Shown one piece after another: positions 50,131 through 62,580 of a DNA stretch of 64,000 nucleotides. Positions within the stretch are counted from its first letter, which is position 1; every line of letters starts with the position of its first letter. The position numbers and the translations under genes are program-made. The notes beneath the pieces were generated by a model. That model saw only the letters and a list, made by a program, of their open reading frames with translations, ran no database searches and was not told where the DNA came from. The stretch is from Cyanoderma ruficeps (taxonomy: Eukaryota; Chordata; Aves; Passeriformes; Timaliidae), in assembly GCA_008694505.1 (NCBI GenBank), contig VZDJ01000006.1, positions 493,557-557,556 of the forward strand, read 5' to 3'.

Positions 50131-53100
50131 TTGACACTGTGCAATTTATATGGCTTACAATACTTTCTCCCTGAAACAATTTTCCTGAGCTAAATTGTTT
50201 TTAGCAAAAGCAAAGCAAAATACTCTCTCAATATTTGTGACACAAGGTGCAATGCTGAAGTAAGTGTTCTGTAGATGACAAGTATGAAGCAGGAAGGGAA
50301 ATGCTTCCCAAAGTAAAAACAGAAGTGGGGAGGGGAATATCACTGAAAGACAAAAATAAATTTATCAGCTTACACAATGCTGATTATTCAGAAAACATGA
50401 GAATTAAGTTTATTTTTTCCTCTGCATTTTATACTAAGTTGATTCCAGTCAATGCTTTAAAAGCCTATGTTAACTCTTTAACTGTGTGACAAAACTGTAA
50501 TATTCTGTTTAATCTATCTTCATTCTTTTTTACTGAAACTAAAGTATATTATTCACATATCTTAAGCATTGTAGTTTCTATCAAACACAGCATCACAGTT
50601 AACTTGAATTTCAACTCTTATCTACTGCAAACTGCAAAGGTAAGCAGAAAACTTACAGAATACTCATCTTAAAAAACTGTTAAATAGCCACCTGTAAAAG
50701 ATGTACTTAAAAAGTGTTATGACATATCAAGCATATTGCCAACTGTGCCAAAACTTAGTTATCTTGAAATTGAAGAATCAAGAGTCTAACAAAGTAGAAA
50801 CATGGGGTGAAAAACAAAGTTCAGTCTTCAGAATTTTTAAAAAAATTAGTAAGTGGATAAAAAGGGACAATGTCCAGTGCTGGGGTGTTTCTGGCTATAG
50901 GCCAAAAAACACTCCATTAGTTTTAAAACAATATTCTCTATATACTGTTACGTTATTGGGGTACATACATATTCACGAGTTTATGCCTTTTTTTTTTTTT
51001 TTTGCTATTACAGGAATTCTTTTTTACAGGTTTGGTTTTAACTTCTGAATTGCCTGCATGGCATCTTGTAAATTAGGTCAATATATTGTATTTCTTCTTG
51101 TGGTTTCATCCTAATAACTTTCATCCTAATAAGTTTCACACTTCCTAATAACAAGGAGTCAATACAGTATTCTCTAATTTTTTCCTGGTGCTCCAGTTCT
51201 CTTCACTTATCATATCACTTGGAGAGGCCAGTACACAGATGTGAGAAACAACAGGATGAAACGAATTGTTTCTGCACTATTTTCTGAGTTAAAGGCATTT
51301 TTAACATTCCATATTTTGCAAGGGCCTACAATATATTCATCACAACATTATGTATATAAGCTATATGCTGCATATATAAATGGATAGATTATTTTATACC
51401 AACGAGCAGTTGAAAGGACTTATAAATTGTACCATATCAAAATACTTGTGATTAATAACAACATGCAAAAGCTAACATATAAATGCGAAAGCCAATATCA
51501 TATTTTCATTTATAGCACATGGTCAAGTTATATTCTAACTGTTTTAATGAACATAATGGGAACCATCAAACAAATGATTTACCCTTAAGGACCCACCTCA
51601 CAACATCATTTTATTGGAATGAAAGAAGTGCTGCCATAGGAGCTACTATAGTAGCCCATCCGCTCCTGAATGAGCTTGTAAAAGACAAAAGAGAGCAAGA
51701 GAACCAAGTATAGAGGTAGGAATGTTATCATTCTCTTACAGTATCTAAAATTCCACCTTGCTTTATCTTTAGAAGCTCTCTCTCATTATCCATATCTAGT
51801 TCACCACAAAAAAAAACACAGACACTGGGTGGAATACGGAGGACTTATAATTTTATTTAATTTAATTATATTAAAATTTTAGCCATTAAGTTACCAAATT
51901 AAGGAAGCAATTAAAAAGAAAATAGTGTGTTAAATCAAATTAGTTAAGTAGAGAAGGGTTTTCTCCAGCTTTACAGTGAGCTCCCAAATCCAGATCAACT
52001 CTATCAGAAATAAGGAATACAGACAGCTTGTGTAAAAACTTCTGGAGATAACTGTTCCTTTTGGGTGCTCTGTGGTCACCGAGTTCTACCTCTCACAAAA
52101 CTTTCAAAATTTTTAGGACTCCACCCTCTATGCAAGGTTGCAATGAAAGCAATTGAGGTTAAGTACCCCCCACTCGGTGTCTTAGTGAGAGTACTACACT
52201 TTAGTGTGGAGCAGTTCTCTCTTTGCACTTAAGCCATGTACTCTCTGTGTGTGGTGTGAAAAGATTGAAAACAGCAATTGGTAGCTGCTAAGCTAACAAT
52301 GAAATTAACCCATCCCTCTTCCACCAGCTTCAATCACATTGAGCATTCACATGATGCAAACACAGAAGTTATAGCATACCGTACCAGTCACAACCACAAA
52401 ATAAGTAGTCCAACTAAATTCAGCCAAAAAATTAAGAAATTTTCTAGTTTTGTCTGGACAGAGCTTTAATCTGTTCTTCCACTTACACTGAAATTCTGTG
52501 AGCTTATTCAATTGCATCAGACTGTTAGGAGCAGTCAGGAGAGAGAACACAGTGGCACACTTCATAAGTCCTGCAGTTGTAATTTTTGGGTTTTTTTAAA
52601 CTAGGTTCCTAATTTGGCCAGTATGCTTCAGAAAAGAGGCTCAGCATGTAATTGTTCTATCATTCAAAGGACAGAGGAAAAATAAACATGTTTTGAAGAG
52701 ATACAAATCCTAAACAGTTACACAAATAACAACAACCTTCTGTTGTTGAGCTAGCCATGCAACGTTAACTTTTTCCTCTTACATCCTTTGTCCCATTTAT
52801 TAATTGCGGCTTTTGCTTATTACCATGACATAATCGGCACTTCAAAGACAGGAAAAGGTCTATTTTTCTGTGAAATGTCTAGCATATTCAACAATCAGAA
52901 CATAAATTCTTCTTTCCCTGTTTCTGCTCAGCAGTCTGATAACTGAGTTACTTAGCAACAGATGAAGCAACTGAACTGTGTTGCCTGATCCACATATATT
53001 TCACTGCAAAGTAACACTCACAAAGGCATTATTTAGCTAATGGTTGCCTCCACCTAGATGTGTTTTTGAAGTGTAAAATCCATTAGTGTGACACAAGTCT

Positions 53101-55537
53101 GTATGAAAACTCAACCATCATGTACTATCTCTAATGTACTACACGTTTTGAAATTAACAGAAATTGCAAAAGTCACATACATGATTTTGAGCACCTCTGA
53201 GAATGGAATAAACAAGAAAGCACAAAACACAAGACTATTTACACGGATGCTGCAGCAGTTGCTTAAAAAGGGAAGATAGGAGTCCTCTTAGTAGCATACT
53301 GACAAGGAATGAATTTTAAATACACAGACCAAGCCCTCATACATCCAGTACACTCTTCTTGCCACAGAATATTTTGATTTCTGAGAATAAATACTTACTC
53401 ATTTTGAAAACACACTCACACACACAAACACGTATCTCCCCAAACCACCTTCCTCACCAGAGCAGCAGGAAGTAGCATGTGCCACATCAAATACTAAGGA
53501 GATTCTTTTAGAAGGGATAAAAGTAATCCACAAAATTTGACAAACCATTTTCCAACCATTAATCCTTTTTAAGGTAATCCCACAACTGAACAATTCTGTA
53601 TTTTTTTATTTATTTTGGAATGTAAATGTTTCTATTTTACAATTGCATGAGACCTTCTTAAAAATTGTCTTGGTTCATCACACAAAACTACACTGCTAGC
53701 AAGACTTCGAAGACTCTTGACCCTAGCAAGAGGAAAGCACAGCAGCTTTTTCAGTTTTGGCATCTAGTGGCATTTTCTAAGAGTTATTTTATTCTAAGGA
53801 TTAAACACCCTGGAGTTCATAACAGCTTCAAAACCTTTTTCATAAAAGGTGATACAAATTTCAGATTGATTTCAGATACAAAAAAAAGAAAGCACATTCA
53901 TGAAAAAACTAGGCAGAAAAGTTTTGGTAAGTCACTAGACAAATTACCAGAAGTGACAAAATTTAGAGAAATTTCCTATTCATCTGACAGCAAATATTTT
54001 TGTCTTATTTGCAATTAAAATCAGTGTTATGTTTTCAACAATGAAGGCAACGAAGTAGAGTGCAAGTTAAGAGCACATTTAACGACAGCCTTAAAAATAA
54101 TTAAGATAATTCCTATGTTCCATTTCAAACAGGAACTTTGATGACATTTCAGATATTAAGACCACAAAAACTTAATAACTAATAGCGCTAATAACTGCAA
54201 TAACAACTTCTTAGGTTACATTTCACACTGTAAAGAGAATCAAACTTCAGTGACAAGAACTCTAAGATGCACCTACAAGAAAAACTAAGTTAACACCTTC
54301 CCTCCATATTTTCCAATGATCAAGCACGTATGCCAATATTTAAACATACTTTATTCTTAATTACAATTAAGCCATCTTTCACATACAATTATGCAACTCT
54401 TGAAGGTTTTCCTCTTCCTTTCAAAGACAAATAATTAACTCAGCTTTCTCTTTCCAGAGAAGGAAGGAAGCTAGATGTTTTTCCTTCCAGACTTCTCAGA
54501 TAATTTCTTTTTTCATATTTAAAGTTTTTAATGTATTAAAAGGACTAGCTTTGACAGTATTCAAGACTGTGTTTCAATACAGGAGGAGGCATAGGCACTT
54601 TTTCTACATTTAAACTGTATAGAAATCTCAGTTTTGGTCTTTATCTCCTATTTTTCAACTTTCCACAGGTCTGATCAAAACCAATAACTAGCTGCCTTTT
54701 TCTTTTTTTGTTGGTTTGAGAATGGTTTATATATTAAAAAAAACAATCTCGAGCATTAGCATCTCTTTGTCTATTTGAAGCCAAATATCAAATGATTCCT
54801 GAATACAAGGTATGCTGTTTTCTCACAAACACAATTTATTTGTTCCAGTTCAGCACTTTTGAAACAAAGGTTATAACCATGATATTAGCTGACAGTTAAA
54901 AATTCAACTGCAAGCAAGTTTTACTACTTTCTTGCAAGAAACAAATTTTAAAAATAAAATAAAATTTTTTAAAAAATCCTTAAGTCAGGGTTCTGCTATA
55001 CCATTTACAAGCCACTCTTTCTACATTAGAAACCATCATTTCAGAGACTGCTTAGAATCAGGATGCAAGATTGTTTTATTACTCCTCAACAACTTCCTTC
55101 TACTAGCACAGGCACACTACTCTATCCTAGTGAGAAAGTGATATATTTCAAGAAAATATTATATTAGTGTATCACTTGTAATCAAGAACTCAAGCTCCAA
55201 AAATCTTTTAGCTGTTTGCACTTTTTACCGCACTTGTAGAAAGAAACTAAAACATTCCATATAAACTAAGTATTTTCCTACACAACCACACATCTCCCAA
55301 ACAATTACTCCTGAAATACCACGTTAAAAACAAGAAGTTAATACGTCTAGCTTAACTTGTACATGCATCACCTTCTGAGCCATCTCTGTAGAGCTGCAAT
55401 TTTCACAGCCAGAAACATTTTAAAGCAATTCCCTTGCAAAAAGCCATTCCAAAGAAAAATTTTAAAAGATAAAGAGCAAGAGAAAGCTTTGACAATCAAA
55501 ATGCCTTGGGAAGAAAAAAATCACAATATGTACTTAC
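50131..55537. other. Intronic sequence next to the exon 4 donor
   Basis: AT-rich unique sequence with a T16 run. The 117-codon plus-strand frame at 53665-54018 is lysine- and serine-rich, lacks known motifs and is antisense to FBXL17. Confidence 0.65.
50988..51003. repeat. T homopolymer, about 16 bp
   Basis: An uninterrupted run of T (A on the minus strand). No retrotransposed gene body adjoins it. Confidence 0.95.
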
Positions 55538-55669
55538 CAATTTGTTTTCTTGCATATATATTCTTTGCAGCTTCAGACAGCCTTTAGCTATAATGATCAT
55601 TCCTTCATCTGAGATCTTGTAACATTGCCCAAAATGTATGTCTTTCAATTCCCTGCATTTTGAACCGAG
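55538..55669 (-). CDS. FBXL17: FBXL17 internal exon (likely exon 4), leucine-rich repeats
   Basis: This exon encodes 44 residues, LGSKCRELKDIHFGQ to YMQENKL, continuing the leucine-rich repeat solenoid with about one and a half repeats (CRELKDIHFGQCYKISDEG and CLKLQRIYMQ). The minus-strand acceptor is TTTAATTGCAG|CTC and the donor TTG|GTAAGT, a strong consensus. The length of 132 nt keeps phase 0. No single ATG-initiated open frame covers it; I found it by extending the reading from the preceding exon. From memory it differs from human by a single V to I change. The family continues with a repeat beginning VTDQSVK and ends about 200 residues later. I could not find those exons in 1-55537, so they probably lie to the left of the window. 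Confidence 0.95.
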
Positions 55670-56402
55670 CTGCAATTAAATGAAATTAAATCAAAGGGGG
55701 GGAAAAAAACCCAAACAACAGAATTTGACTGAAATGAAGACATGGGAGAAAAGATTCTTTCTCTGCTTCTCCACCCTCCATTAAAAACTATCCTTCTTTT
55801 CAGGCTTTGAAACACTATATGCAAACAAGAAAGATTCAATTTAGATATGTGACAAAATGAAGTTGCTAACTACAGTCAAAAAATAGAGCTAAGAGCAGCA
55901 CATAAGAACTAAATTATTTACTCTATGTATAGGTAGCTAACAATGCCTTTATGCTCAACAGCTTATTTGATTTAACCTAACTCCTAAATGCTCCTTTAAC
56001 ACTCTCAGAGAGCTGATGAAACCTTCCTGCACATCTAACAAATAAAGATCTTAGTAACCTTCAGCATTCATGAAGCAAAAACTAGTTACTTAAACACAGG
56101 GCTTGAATAGCAACCAAGCTCAGGAAAATTGAATCGAACAGAAGTGAAGTACAGGATGTCAAACTGCAGATTTAACTATAAAAGCAATCATTCAATCCCT
56201 GGGTATTAAGAAGAAAAAAAAAAGTATGCGCAGTCTCTAGAGAACAGCATTTACTGCACCAAAAAAAGGTCTCCATACACCAACTTTTAAAATAGAAGAT
56301 TTTTTCTGATTTTAATTAAATCCTAAGTAAGGGTATCTTCTTCTACTTGCTAAGCTGAAATATGCTAAGTTTGCAGAAGAAATTTGTGGAATGGATGGTT
56401 AC
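55670..56402 (-). other. FBXL17: FBXL17 intron 3
   Basis: This is a short 733-bp intron between the two leucine-rich-repeat exons, with GTAACC at the donor and an AATTGCAG acceptor. I see no repeat, RNA gene or open frame of note in it. Confidence 0.92.
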
Positions 56403-56660
56403 CTGCTTCAGGCCTTCATCAGTGAGTCTGTCTTGATTGCCCACATGCACTTTCTGAAGAAGAGGACACTGAGAGGCAACTGCAATAATAGAGGTGTCAG
56501 AAAGTTGTTTACATCTGTAGGCAGTATACCTCAGGAGCCCAGGACATTTAATCGCTAATATGCATACTCCTGTATCAGATACATTGCGACAATCAGAAAT
56601 ATTGATTTCAGTAATGTTCTGGCTTCTTGATGCTATTTTTTCCAACAGCTCATCAGTGAC
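56403..56660 (-). CDS. FBXL17: FBXL17 internal exon (likely exon 3), leucine-rich repeats
   Basis: This exon encodes 86 residues from VTDELLEKIASRSQN to LTDEGLKQ, continuing in phase 0 from the F-box exon. It holds about three cysteine-containing (AMN1-type) leucine-rich repeats of roughly 26 residues. Recognisable signatures are INISDCRNVSDTG, CPGLLRYTAYRCKQLSDTS and CPLLQKVHVGNQDRLTDEG. In this family the repeats form the curved substrate-binding solenoid. The acceptor is TTTGCAG|GTC and the donor CAG|GTAACC on the minus strand. The 258-nt length keeps frame. Compared with human FBXL17 from memory there are roughly eight substitutions, mostly conservative. The open frame runs beyond both splice sites, so the longer open frame overstates the exon; sequence homology and splice consensus set these borders. 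Confidence 0.96.
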
Positions 56661-56829
56661 CTGCAAAGAAGAAACAAACACTCACATATAACTTCTTCCA
56701 TAAAGATCTTTAATGTCATTGTGACAAAAAATGGCTGTTTGTAAGATGTATTTCCATGAGCTATAGGAAGAATGAAACTATATCTCCTTTACAAATACTA
56801 CCTATGGCTGAATATTTATCTGTAATTGG

Positions 56830-57756
56830 TTTGTTTTGGAGGGGAGAGAGGCTGACGGTCTTGATCAGATATGGGCAACTGGGGGAAGCCAGTTCTGACA
56901 GACTATGGAGACTGTAGCTAGGTGGTTTCATGATAAAGCTTACAGAGGGAGAGGCAACAGCTAGACAATAGACAAAATACGGGTAGCTGCAGGAATTTAT
57001 GTCAGCACAAAAAGAAACCCAAACAGCGGCCCAACTTGACAGAAGTTCTCAAGTCTCCAGAGTTAGGAGGGTAACCACAGACCTGCTTCTCTTTTTAGCC
57101 ATGAATAGACTATCTCTGATGTCCAGTTATTAGAAAAATAAATTACTTGTTGGTAGAATTGTCTTATTAAGGTTTAGGGCTTGATGTGCTTTGATGACCT
57201 GAGCTCCTAGGGGAGGTTAACAAAGCTTGGGGAGAGTAATGTACTACTGAGAGCAGTCACAAGGAATGCAGAATTCACAGACCACAATGACATTTGGCAG
57301 AACTTCTTAGATGAGGAAGAAACTAACAAAGCTAACTCAGCAACTGTGTAGAATCAACTCCAACTGAGTAAAAGGCGATTCTGGCCAGAAGAGATGGCAA
57401 ACACTACAGACCACCAAGCCAAGGAACCCACCAACCCAAAAGACCAGAAAGATGAGTATGTGGACTAATTAGCATAAGAAGTGCAGGAATCATTTAACCA
57501 ACAGAAGGTAGAATACTAATAACAGAACTATATAACTTGTAGCCAACAAACATTACTGCATTTGCTTACTGAAATATATGTGATTTCATATTGATAATCA
57601 TTCCTGTCCTATGGCAATTGTGTTAGCACTCATTCTATTATTTTTGTTATTTGATTACTTTTGTTGTATGGAAGGGCAGTGTTTCAACGTCTTAAAACTT
57701 TTCTTTTTTCATTTTAATATATTAGCAGGTACGCTCAATTAAACCAAAAGGAGGAC
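56830..57756 (+). mobile_element. Possible internal remnant of the same endogenous retrovirus
   Basis: This stretch lies to the left of the polypurine tract and LTR at 57757. It is low in recognisable coding content and all frames are broken; no gag, pol or env motif is visible. Position and the adjoining polypurine tract suggest leftover internal or nested LTR sequence. The left border is a guess, set where the sequence changes after the exon 3 acceptor. Confidence 0.4.
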
Positions 57757-58270
57757 TGTTGAGGAATACGCTCAGTACAAATAGCTTGGGGTGTAGCTGC
57801 AGTGGAGCTCAGGCTGAGCTCCAGGTGGCACAGCCAAAGGCAAAAGTCCACGTGTGAACTGGTGCCAACCCCTTGCACAACAAAGGGTACAGAGACCTCT
57901 GGCACTGCCAGGTGAGGGACACTTGGAAATACAGAAGGAGCCAATAGCCCCTAGATATACCCACACACATACAGTGAGGGTATAAAAGCACAGGGATCCC
58001 TCTGTTGGGGTCCCTCCTCCTGCAGCTTGAGCTGTTACTCTATTGTTGCACAATGATTACATTACTTTAAGGACCCAGAGGTCTGAGACTTTGCTGTGGG
58101 AAACCTGAAATCAAGGCAGGAAGAAAAGTGGTCTGACTGTGTGGGATGTGCAGGGAGCTGAACAGGGCATCCATCACCTCCCTGGAGCAGCCACCAGGAG
58201 GGACTTTGGTCCCAAGCAAGTGGTGCCACTGTGGCCGACAAAGCAGCCCTTGGATGCTCAGACAGCAAAG
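57757..58270 (+). mobile_element. Endogenous retrovirus LTR (family B), preceded by a polypurine tract
   Basis: The LTR starts TGTTGAGGAATA directly after a purine-rich AAAAGGAGGAC tract (57746-57756), as a 3' LTR follows a polypurine tract. A TATAAAA box is at 57981-57987. The downstream part (ACCCAGAGGTCTGAGACTTT, then CACCAGGAGGGACTTTGG) looks like R/U5. The right end is uncertain. It is antisense to FBXL17. Confidence 0.72.
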
Positions 58271-58584
58271 TCTCCTTAACACCTTTGTAAAAAAAATTCC
58301 TTCCATTTTGTATCTATAAACATTGTAGTTAGCCAAAAAAGACAACAATCTTAAAAGAAGACAATCCTACAAAGGACCGTTCAGAAATACTTACTCATCA
58401 CTCGGAATAGATGAGCTTTACCTTCAACCAAAGAGCGCAAGAAATCAAGACAAATCCCTTTCGATTTTTGTCTTACATAGCTGAGGAACAGTCTTTGCTG
58501 CATTCAATATGCTTTTCGTTTGTAGCAAGTCAGATCTTTTTTCTTGCTCTTTCATCAGGCAGGTGTTAAGATAGAAAAGAACCA

Positions 58585-59107
58585 TGCTGGTTTTGCCTGG
58601 GGTAGAAGTAATTTTCTTCACAGTGACTAGTATGGGACTATGTTTTGGATTTGTGCTGTTTTTCTTATTGCTGTGCAGAGATTGCACAGAGCCAAGGCTT
58701 TTTCTGCTTTTCACCTGGCCACGCTGCCAAAGAGGCTGGAGAGAACAGAGCCAGGACCCTCCAGCTGACCAGAGGGATATTCCAGACCACATGGCATCAT
58801 GCTCAATGTATAAAGTGAGGGGAAGGAGGAATGGGGTTTGTCATCTCAAGTTATTGTTCGGTGTGATGGGGCCCTGCTCTGCTGGGGATGCCTGAGCACC
58901 TGCCAGCTGATAAGAAGCAGTGAATTAATTCTTTGTCTTGCTTGCTTTGTGTATGTGTCTGCAACTTTTGTTTTCACTATTAAACTGTCTTTAAACTCTT
59001 AAGTTTTGTAGCTTTTATTCTTCCAGTTCTCCTCCCAACCCTACTGGTGGGGGAGTGAGGAAGGGGCTGCCTGGACCTTGGCTGCTGGCTGGGGTTAAAC
59101 CACAACA
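58585..59107 (+). mobile_element. Solo LTR of an endogenous retrovirus (family A)
   Basis: This LTR begins TGCTGGTTTTGCC and ends TTAAACCACAACA, with short ACCA copies on both sides (58581-58584 and 59108-59111) as a possible 4-bp target duplication. It has a TATAAA box at 58809-58814 and an ATTAAA polyadenylation signal at 58979-58984. The U3 is shortened compared with the family as I remember it. No retroviral coding sequence adjoins it. It is antisense to FBXL17. Confidence 0.85.
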
Positions 59108-59842
59108 ACCACAAATAGCGAAGAAAAAAACATCCTCCTTCAAATGCAACTGTCCAGTTTTTATTTCTCTCTACCCTTTATTTTCATGAAACTCTCAAGA
59201 TACTGTTTATAAACTCCTGCAAGTCACTATTCAACAAGAAACCCAGGGGCAGTGGCCAAACAGTACTGGCATCCCTAAAGCTTTCCACACAGGGAAGTTA
59301 CCCAGTACAATTTAAGGCTAGGCTCCTAGAGATCTCACTAAATTAAACCCACAAATATTTCATTTTAGGATCCGCTAAAGGCCTAAAAAAACCCCAAACC
59401 AAACAGAGGTTTTTTTCTAATGAGTAGGAGCCATACTGGCTGAAGAATAAAATAAAGACAATTTGTTAAAACAAGCAGAGCAAGCACCATGTATGTGACC
59501 ATTTTTCCAACTACAACATCCCAGAAATGCTCATGTTTGTCTTCAAATTAGTAAGAGGTGTGATAGTTCCAGACTACGTGCTGCACAGTTGAGACAGGTA
59601 ACCCACAACCCATTTCAAATAGCACTTGTGCTCACACTGTTTAACAACTGATCTCAGATAAAATACACCATATTTAAAGGAACCAACCTAAGAGTCCAGA
59701 CATTTTCAGATAATAGAAAAATCCATGAATACAGATATCACCATTTTATGTGTTTCTTCTGTTTACCCCTAGTCAAAAGTACAAGTTCCACGAACAAATT
59801 CTGAGTCATGAAAACAATTATTCCACAATGATATTTTCATAC

Positions 59843-59965
59843 CTGCTGACGACTACTGAGATCCAGTTGCTTCCAAAACTGAAAATCTAAACAGAGGTCA
59901 CGCCAATATTTACAGACTAATGACACTGAAAGGCAACGCTCATTCAGAGATAAGTTGGAAAATAT
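59843..59965 (-). CDS. FBXL17: FBXL17 internal exon (likely exon 2), C-terminal part of the F-box
   Basis: This exon encodes 41 residues, beginning IFSNLSLNERCL and ending LDLSSRQQ, and matches the second half of the FBXL17 F-box as I remember it. The F-box binds SKP1, so the protein acts as substrate receptor of an SCF (SKP1-CUL1-F-box) ubiquitin ligase. FBXL17 is known for quality control of BTB-domain dimers. The minus-strand acceptor is a pyrimidine-rich tract ending TTTACAG and the donor is CAG|GTATGA. The length is 123 nt, phase 0 at both ends. The conserved F-box core CKYWRDL and the FWKQLDLS segment are visible. Against the human protein recalled from memory there are only about two substitutions (D to N, A to V). 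The F-box start (a segment ending LLK) must lie in an upstream exon beyond 64000. I see no sign of degeneration. Confidence 0.95.
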
Positions 59966-62025
59966 CTGTAAAGAAAGAAAAAAAAATTTTGTCGGATGTA
60001 ATCATATTTTAGAGACAGAAACATTTTATTGCCAGTACATCTGGTAAAAGACAGAAAAGTATTAGCATACATTATAACACACAGACCTACAACTTGCCCC
60101 CCGCTTGATTAGTCAGAGACAATAACCACAAAACCTACATCCCACAAGAACTGGCAATATTAGTAAGTCATATTAGCATAACCAACAATAGAATATACCC
60201 TAAGTACCCATTTTGTAGACTATATTTCAAAAGTGCTTCTGAGATGGCACACCTAAAGAATTACAAATGATCTTGGTGTTATTTGCAAGCCATTTAAAAA
60301 GTGCTTTCATTCTCATTCTGAAATGCTTGGGAAACGTTTATTTTTATTTTCCAACTGAACTGGTAAGAAGAGTCATAAAGGCACATCAGGTCATGTGGGA
60401 AGGGGGCATGGGATGATAGAGTAGATTAGCACAGTAAATCAGTGTCATAGAAGAGAACTGAAGCACAAAATTAGCCTTTTATACCCCAAGGTTTTGAGCA
60501 CTATAGCAGCTGCCAAAAAAAAAAAAACAACTCTAACTTTATAGCAAGATCATAAATTGCTATAGCATGTATTACATTCATCCGTTTCTTAAAAGTACTC
60601 TTGTTTATTAATAAATATAAAAAGAGGGTCTGTCAAGAATTCACGTGAAGGTACACTGTCAGCACAAATGAACTTAAATCTACATGTGATCCTATAATGA
60701 GAAAAGGCATTAGTGGCATTATACCTACATAAGCGCACAGAGTGCAAAACATGAAAAAGTTCTTCCACTGATCTGAGGACTAAATACTATTAAGTACTAA
60801 ATAGAAATACTATTGCCAGGGAATTTTCTCAAGAAAAGATGAAGATACTTGAGACTGTCCATGGGAAAGCACTGAAGTCTAGCAAACGAAAACATTCAAG
60901 GAAACTACTAGGACAGTTTAGCCAAGGAAAAGGGATAGTAAAGACGAAAACACANCAAAAAAAAAACCCAACCACAAAACCAAAAACAACAAAATATCCC
61001 CACATTGAACTACAATGGCAATGGTAACTTACAGAACTTTGGTCATTGGGTGGTCTTTGGAACAGACAAGGCAACAAACTATTGAGAATAACAACCATAA
61101 ATGTATCACTTGCTCTAGGGAATGGCTTACCCCAGTAGTTTTAGATACATATATCCCTACAAGACCCTTGAGGACACTTCTTAATGAAGCAGAGCTCTAA
61201 TAAGAGAGAAAGGGGTCAAATTCATGACGCTCTGCACACCCTTGCAAGATTTATCATTCTCCTCTTTCTCTAGCTATGAGAAACTTGCAATCTCTTTCGC
61301 AAGACTCCTCAGTGTTGAAGGATTGTACATGAACTCCATTTCCATTCAGGCCTTTGCTTGGCCACTACCAGAGTCAGTGTCTGTTTCTCATTAGACAGCC
61401 AGTTAAACACAGCAAGACAGAAGTGCAAACAAAACAATCACTGTCTGCTTTTTCCCTGCAGTTCTTGTCAGTACTGGTGAACCCATGTGCAGAACCAGGA
61501 CATGGCTACAATCAGCACTCAAATAATACCATCACCCTCACTGTTCAAGCAGAAAGAAAGCACTGAACAGTAAATGGTAATTTGGCATGTGACATTTCCT
61601 GCAAAAGTGTAATTCTAAACATTAGAAAAGATGACAGTTGATGACGCTCAGTAATTCTAAGTTCGTAAGAGCAGTAGGAAACTTGAATTCCTGGTGCCAG
61701 CATGAAACAGAAGACTGAATCTTTTAACAGTTATAAAAACCTTAGAAGAGAACAAAGCAACATGATCCACATTATGTTTAGACAGATGTTTGACTGACCC
61801 CAGCTAATATTAACAAAGGATATCCAAGTTGGCATTTTAAAATACTTCAACTAATCTTTACCCAGGTGAGAAATAAATACATTTATTGTGGAAATATCAC
61901 CTTGGAGAAACAAAACCCTGCAGTTCTGAAGAATAGTAAACATGGTACAGTAAAGACTGTTGTTAATACAGCTGCCACTGTCAAAATGAAAGTGCATAAG
62001 TAATTTTTGTATTTTATTTTGTTTA

Positions 62026-62580
62026 TCCTGGGTTGGCATGACTAGGTTTTGAGAGTAGGGGGGCTACAAAGGCAGCTTCTCTGATAAGCTGCTAGAACCT
62101 TCCCTCACGTTTTAGAGAGCCAGGTGTCAGCCAGCACCCAAGATGGACCCACACTGGCCGAGACTAAGACAGTCAGTGATGGCAGGAGCACCTCTGGAAT
62201 AACACAAGAAGAAGAAGAAAAAAAAAAAAGTCATCCAGTAGAAGCAAGTTGCAACCAGAGATGGAGTGAGAACATGTGATAAAAAGGAGCAGCAGAAACA
62301 AGGTATGAGTGTAACCCCTCTTCTGGTCCTCCTGAACAGCTGGGGCAAGGAGGTAGAGAATTGTGAATGCCAAGGAAGGACACGAGGATTAGGAAAGATA
62401 TAGGTTTTACTTCTCATTATCCTACTCTGATTTGATTGGTAATAAATTTAACCAACTTCCTGAAGTGCACTCATGTTTTGCCCAGGACAGTAATCACTGA
62501 GTGATCTCTCCCTGTCCTTAATTTGCAACCCTTTCTTCATGTTTCCTCTCACCAGTCCCAGCTATAAAAGGATGCTTAAT
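62026..62580 (+). mobile_element. Endogenous retrovirus LTR (family C), internally deleted
   Basis: The segment starts around TCCTGGGTTGGCATGACTAG, passes CTGATAAGCTGCTAGAACCT and CCAAGATGGACCCACACTGG, and ends with ATTATCCTACTCTGATTTGA and GTGATCTCTCCCTGTCCTTA. These are landmarks of an avian LTR type I recognise. The usual long GC-rich middle is largely missing, and an A-rich GAA/A tract (62206-62231) occupies the promoter area. It is antisense to FBXL17. Confidence 0.82.

Larger units (their letters stand above)
1..55537 (-). other. FBXL17: FBXL17 large intron (after the likely exon 4), incomplete
   Basis: The strong donor GTAAGT at 55537-55532 opens this intron. No following FBXL17 exon (expected to begin VTDQSVK) was recognised down to position 1, so the intron is at least about 55 kb. 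FBXL17 is known to have very long introns in other vertebrates. The repeats and candidate signals listed separately lie within it. A diverged exon missed by eye remains possible. Confidence 0.7.
56661..59842 (-). other. FBXL17: FBXL17 intron 2
   Basis: The intron is bounded by a donor at 59842 (GTATGA) and an acceptor at 56661 (TTTGCAG), 3182 bp. About half of it appears to be retroviral: a possible internal remnant (about 56830-57756), an LTR starting at 57757, and a separate solo LTR at 58585-59107. All three read on the plus strand, antisense to the gene. Confidence 0.9.

Noticed and set aside
53665..54018. 117-codon plus-strand open frame
   Set aside because: It is antisense to FBXL17, made of low-complexity lysine/serine-rich sequence, with no motif or promoter evidence.
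11556..60955. Single unresolved bases at 11556, 12817, 45710 and 60955
   Set aside because: All four fall in or beside microsatellites or homopolymers, so they reflect sequencing ambiguity and not biology.
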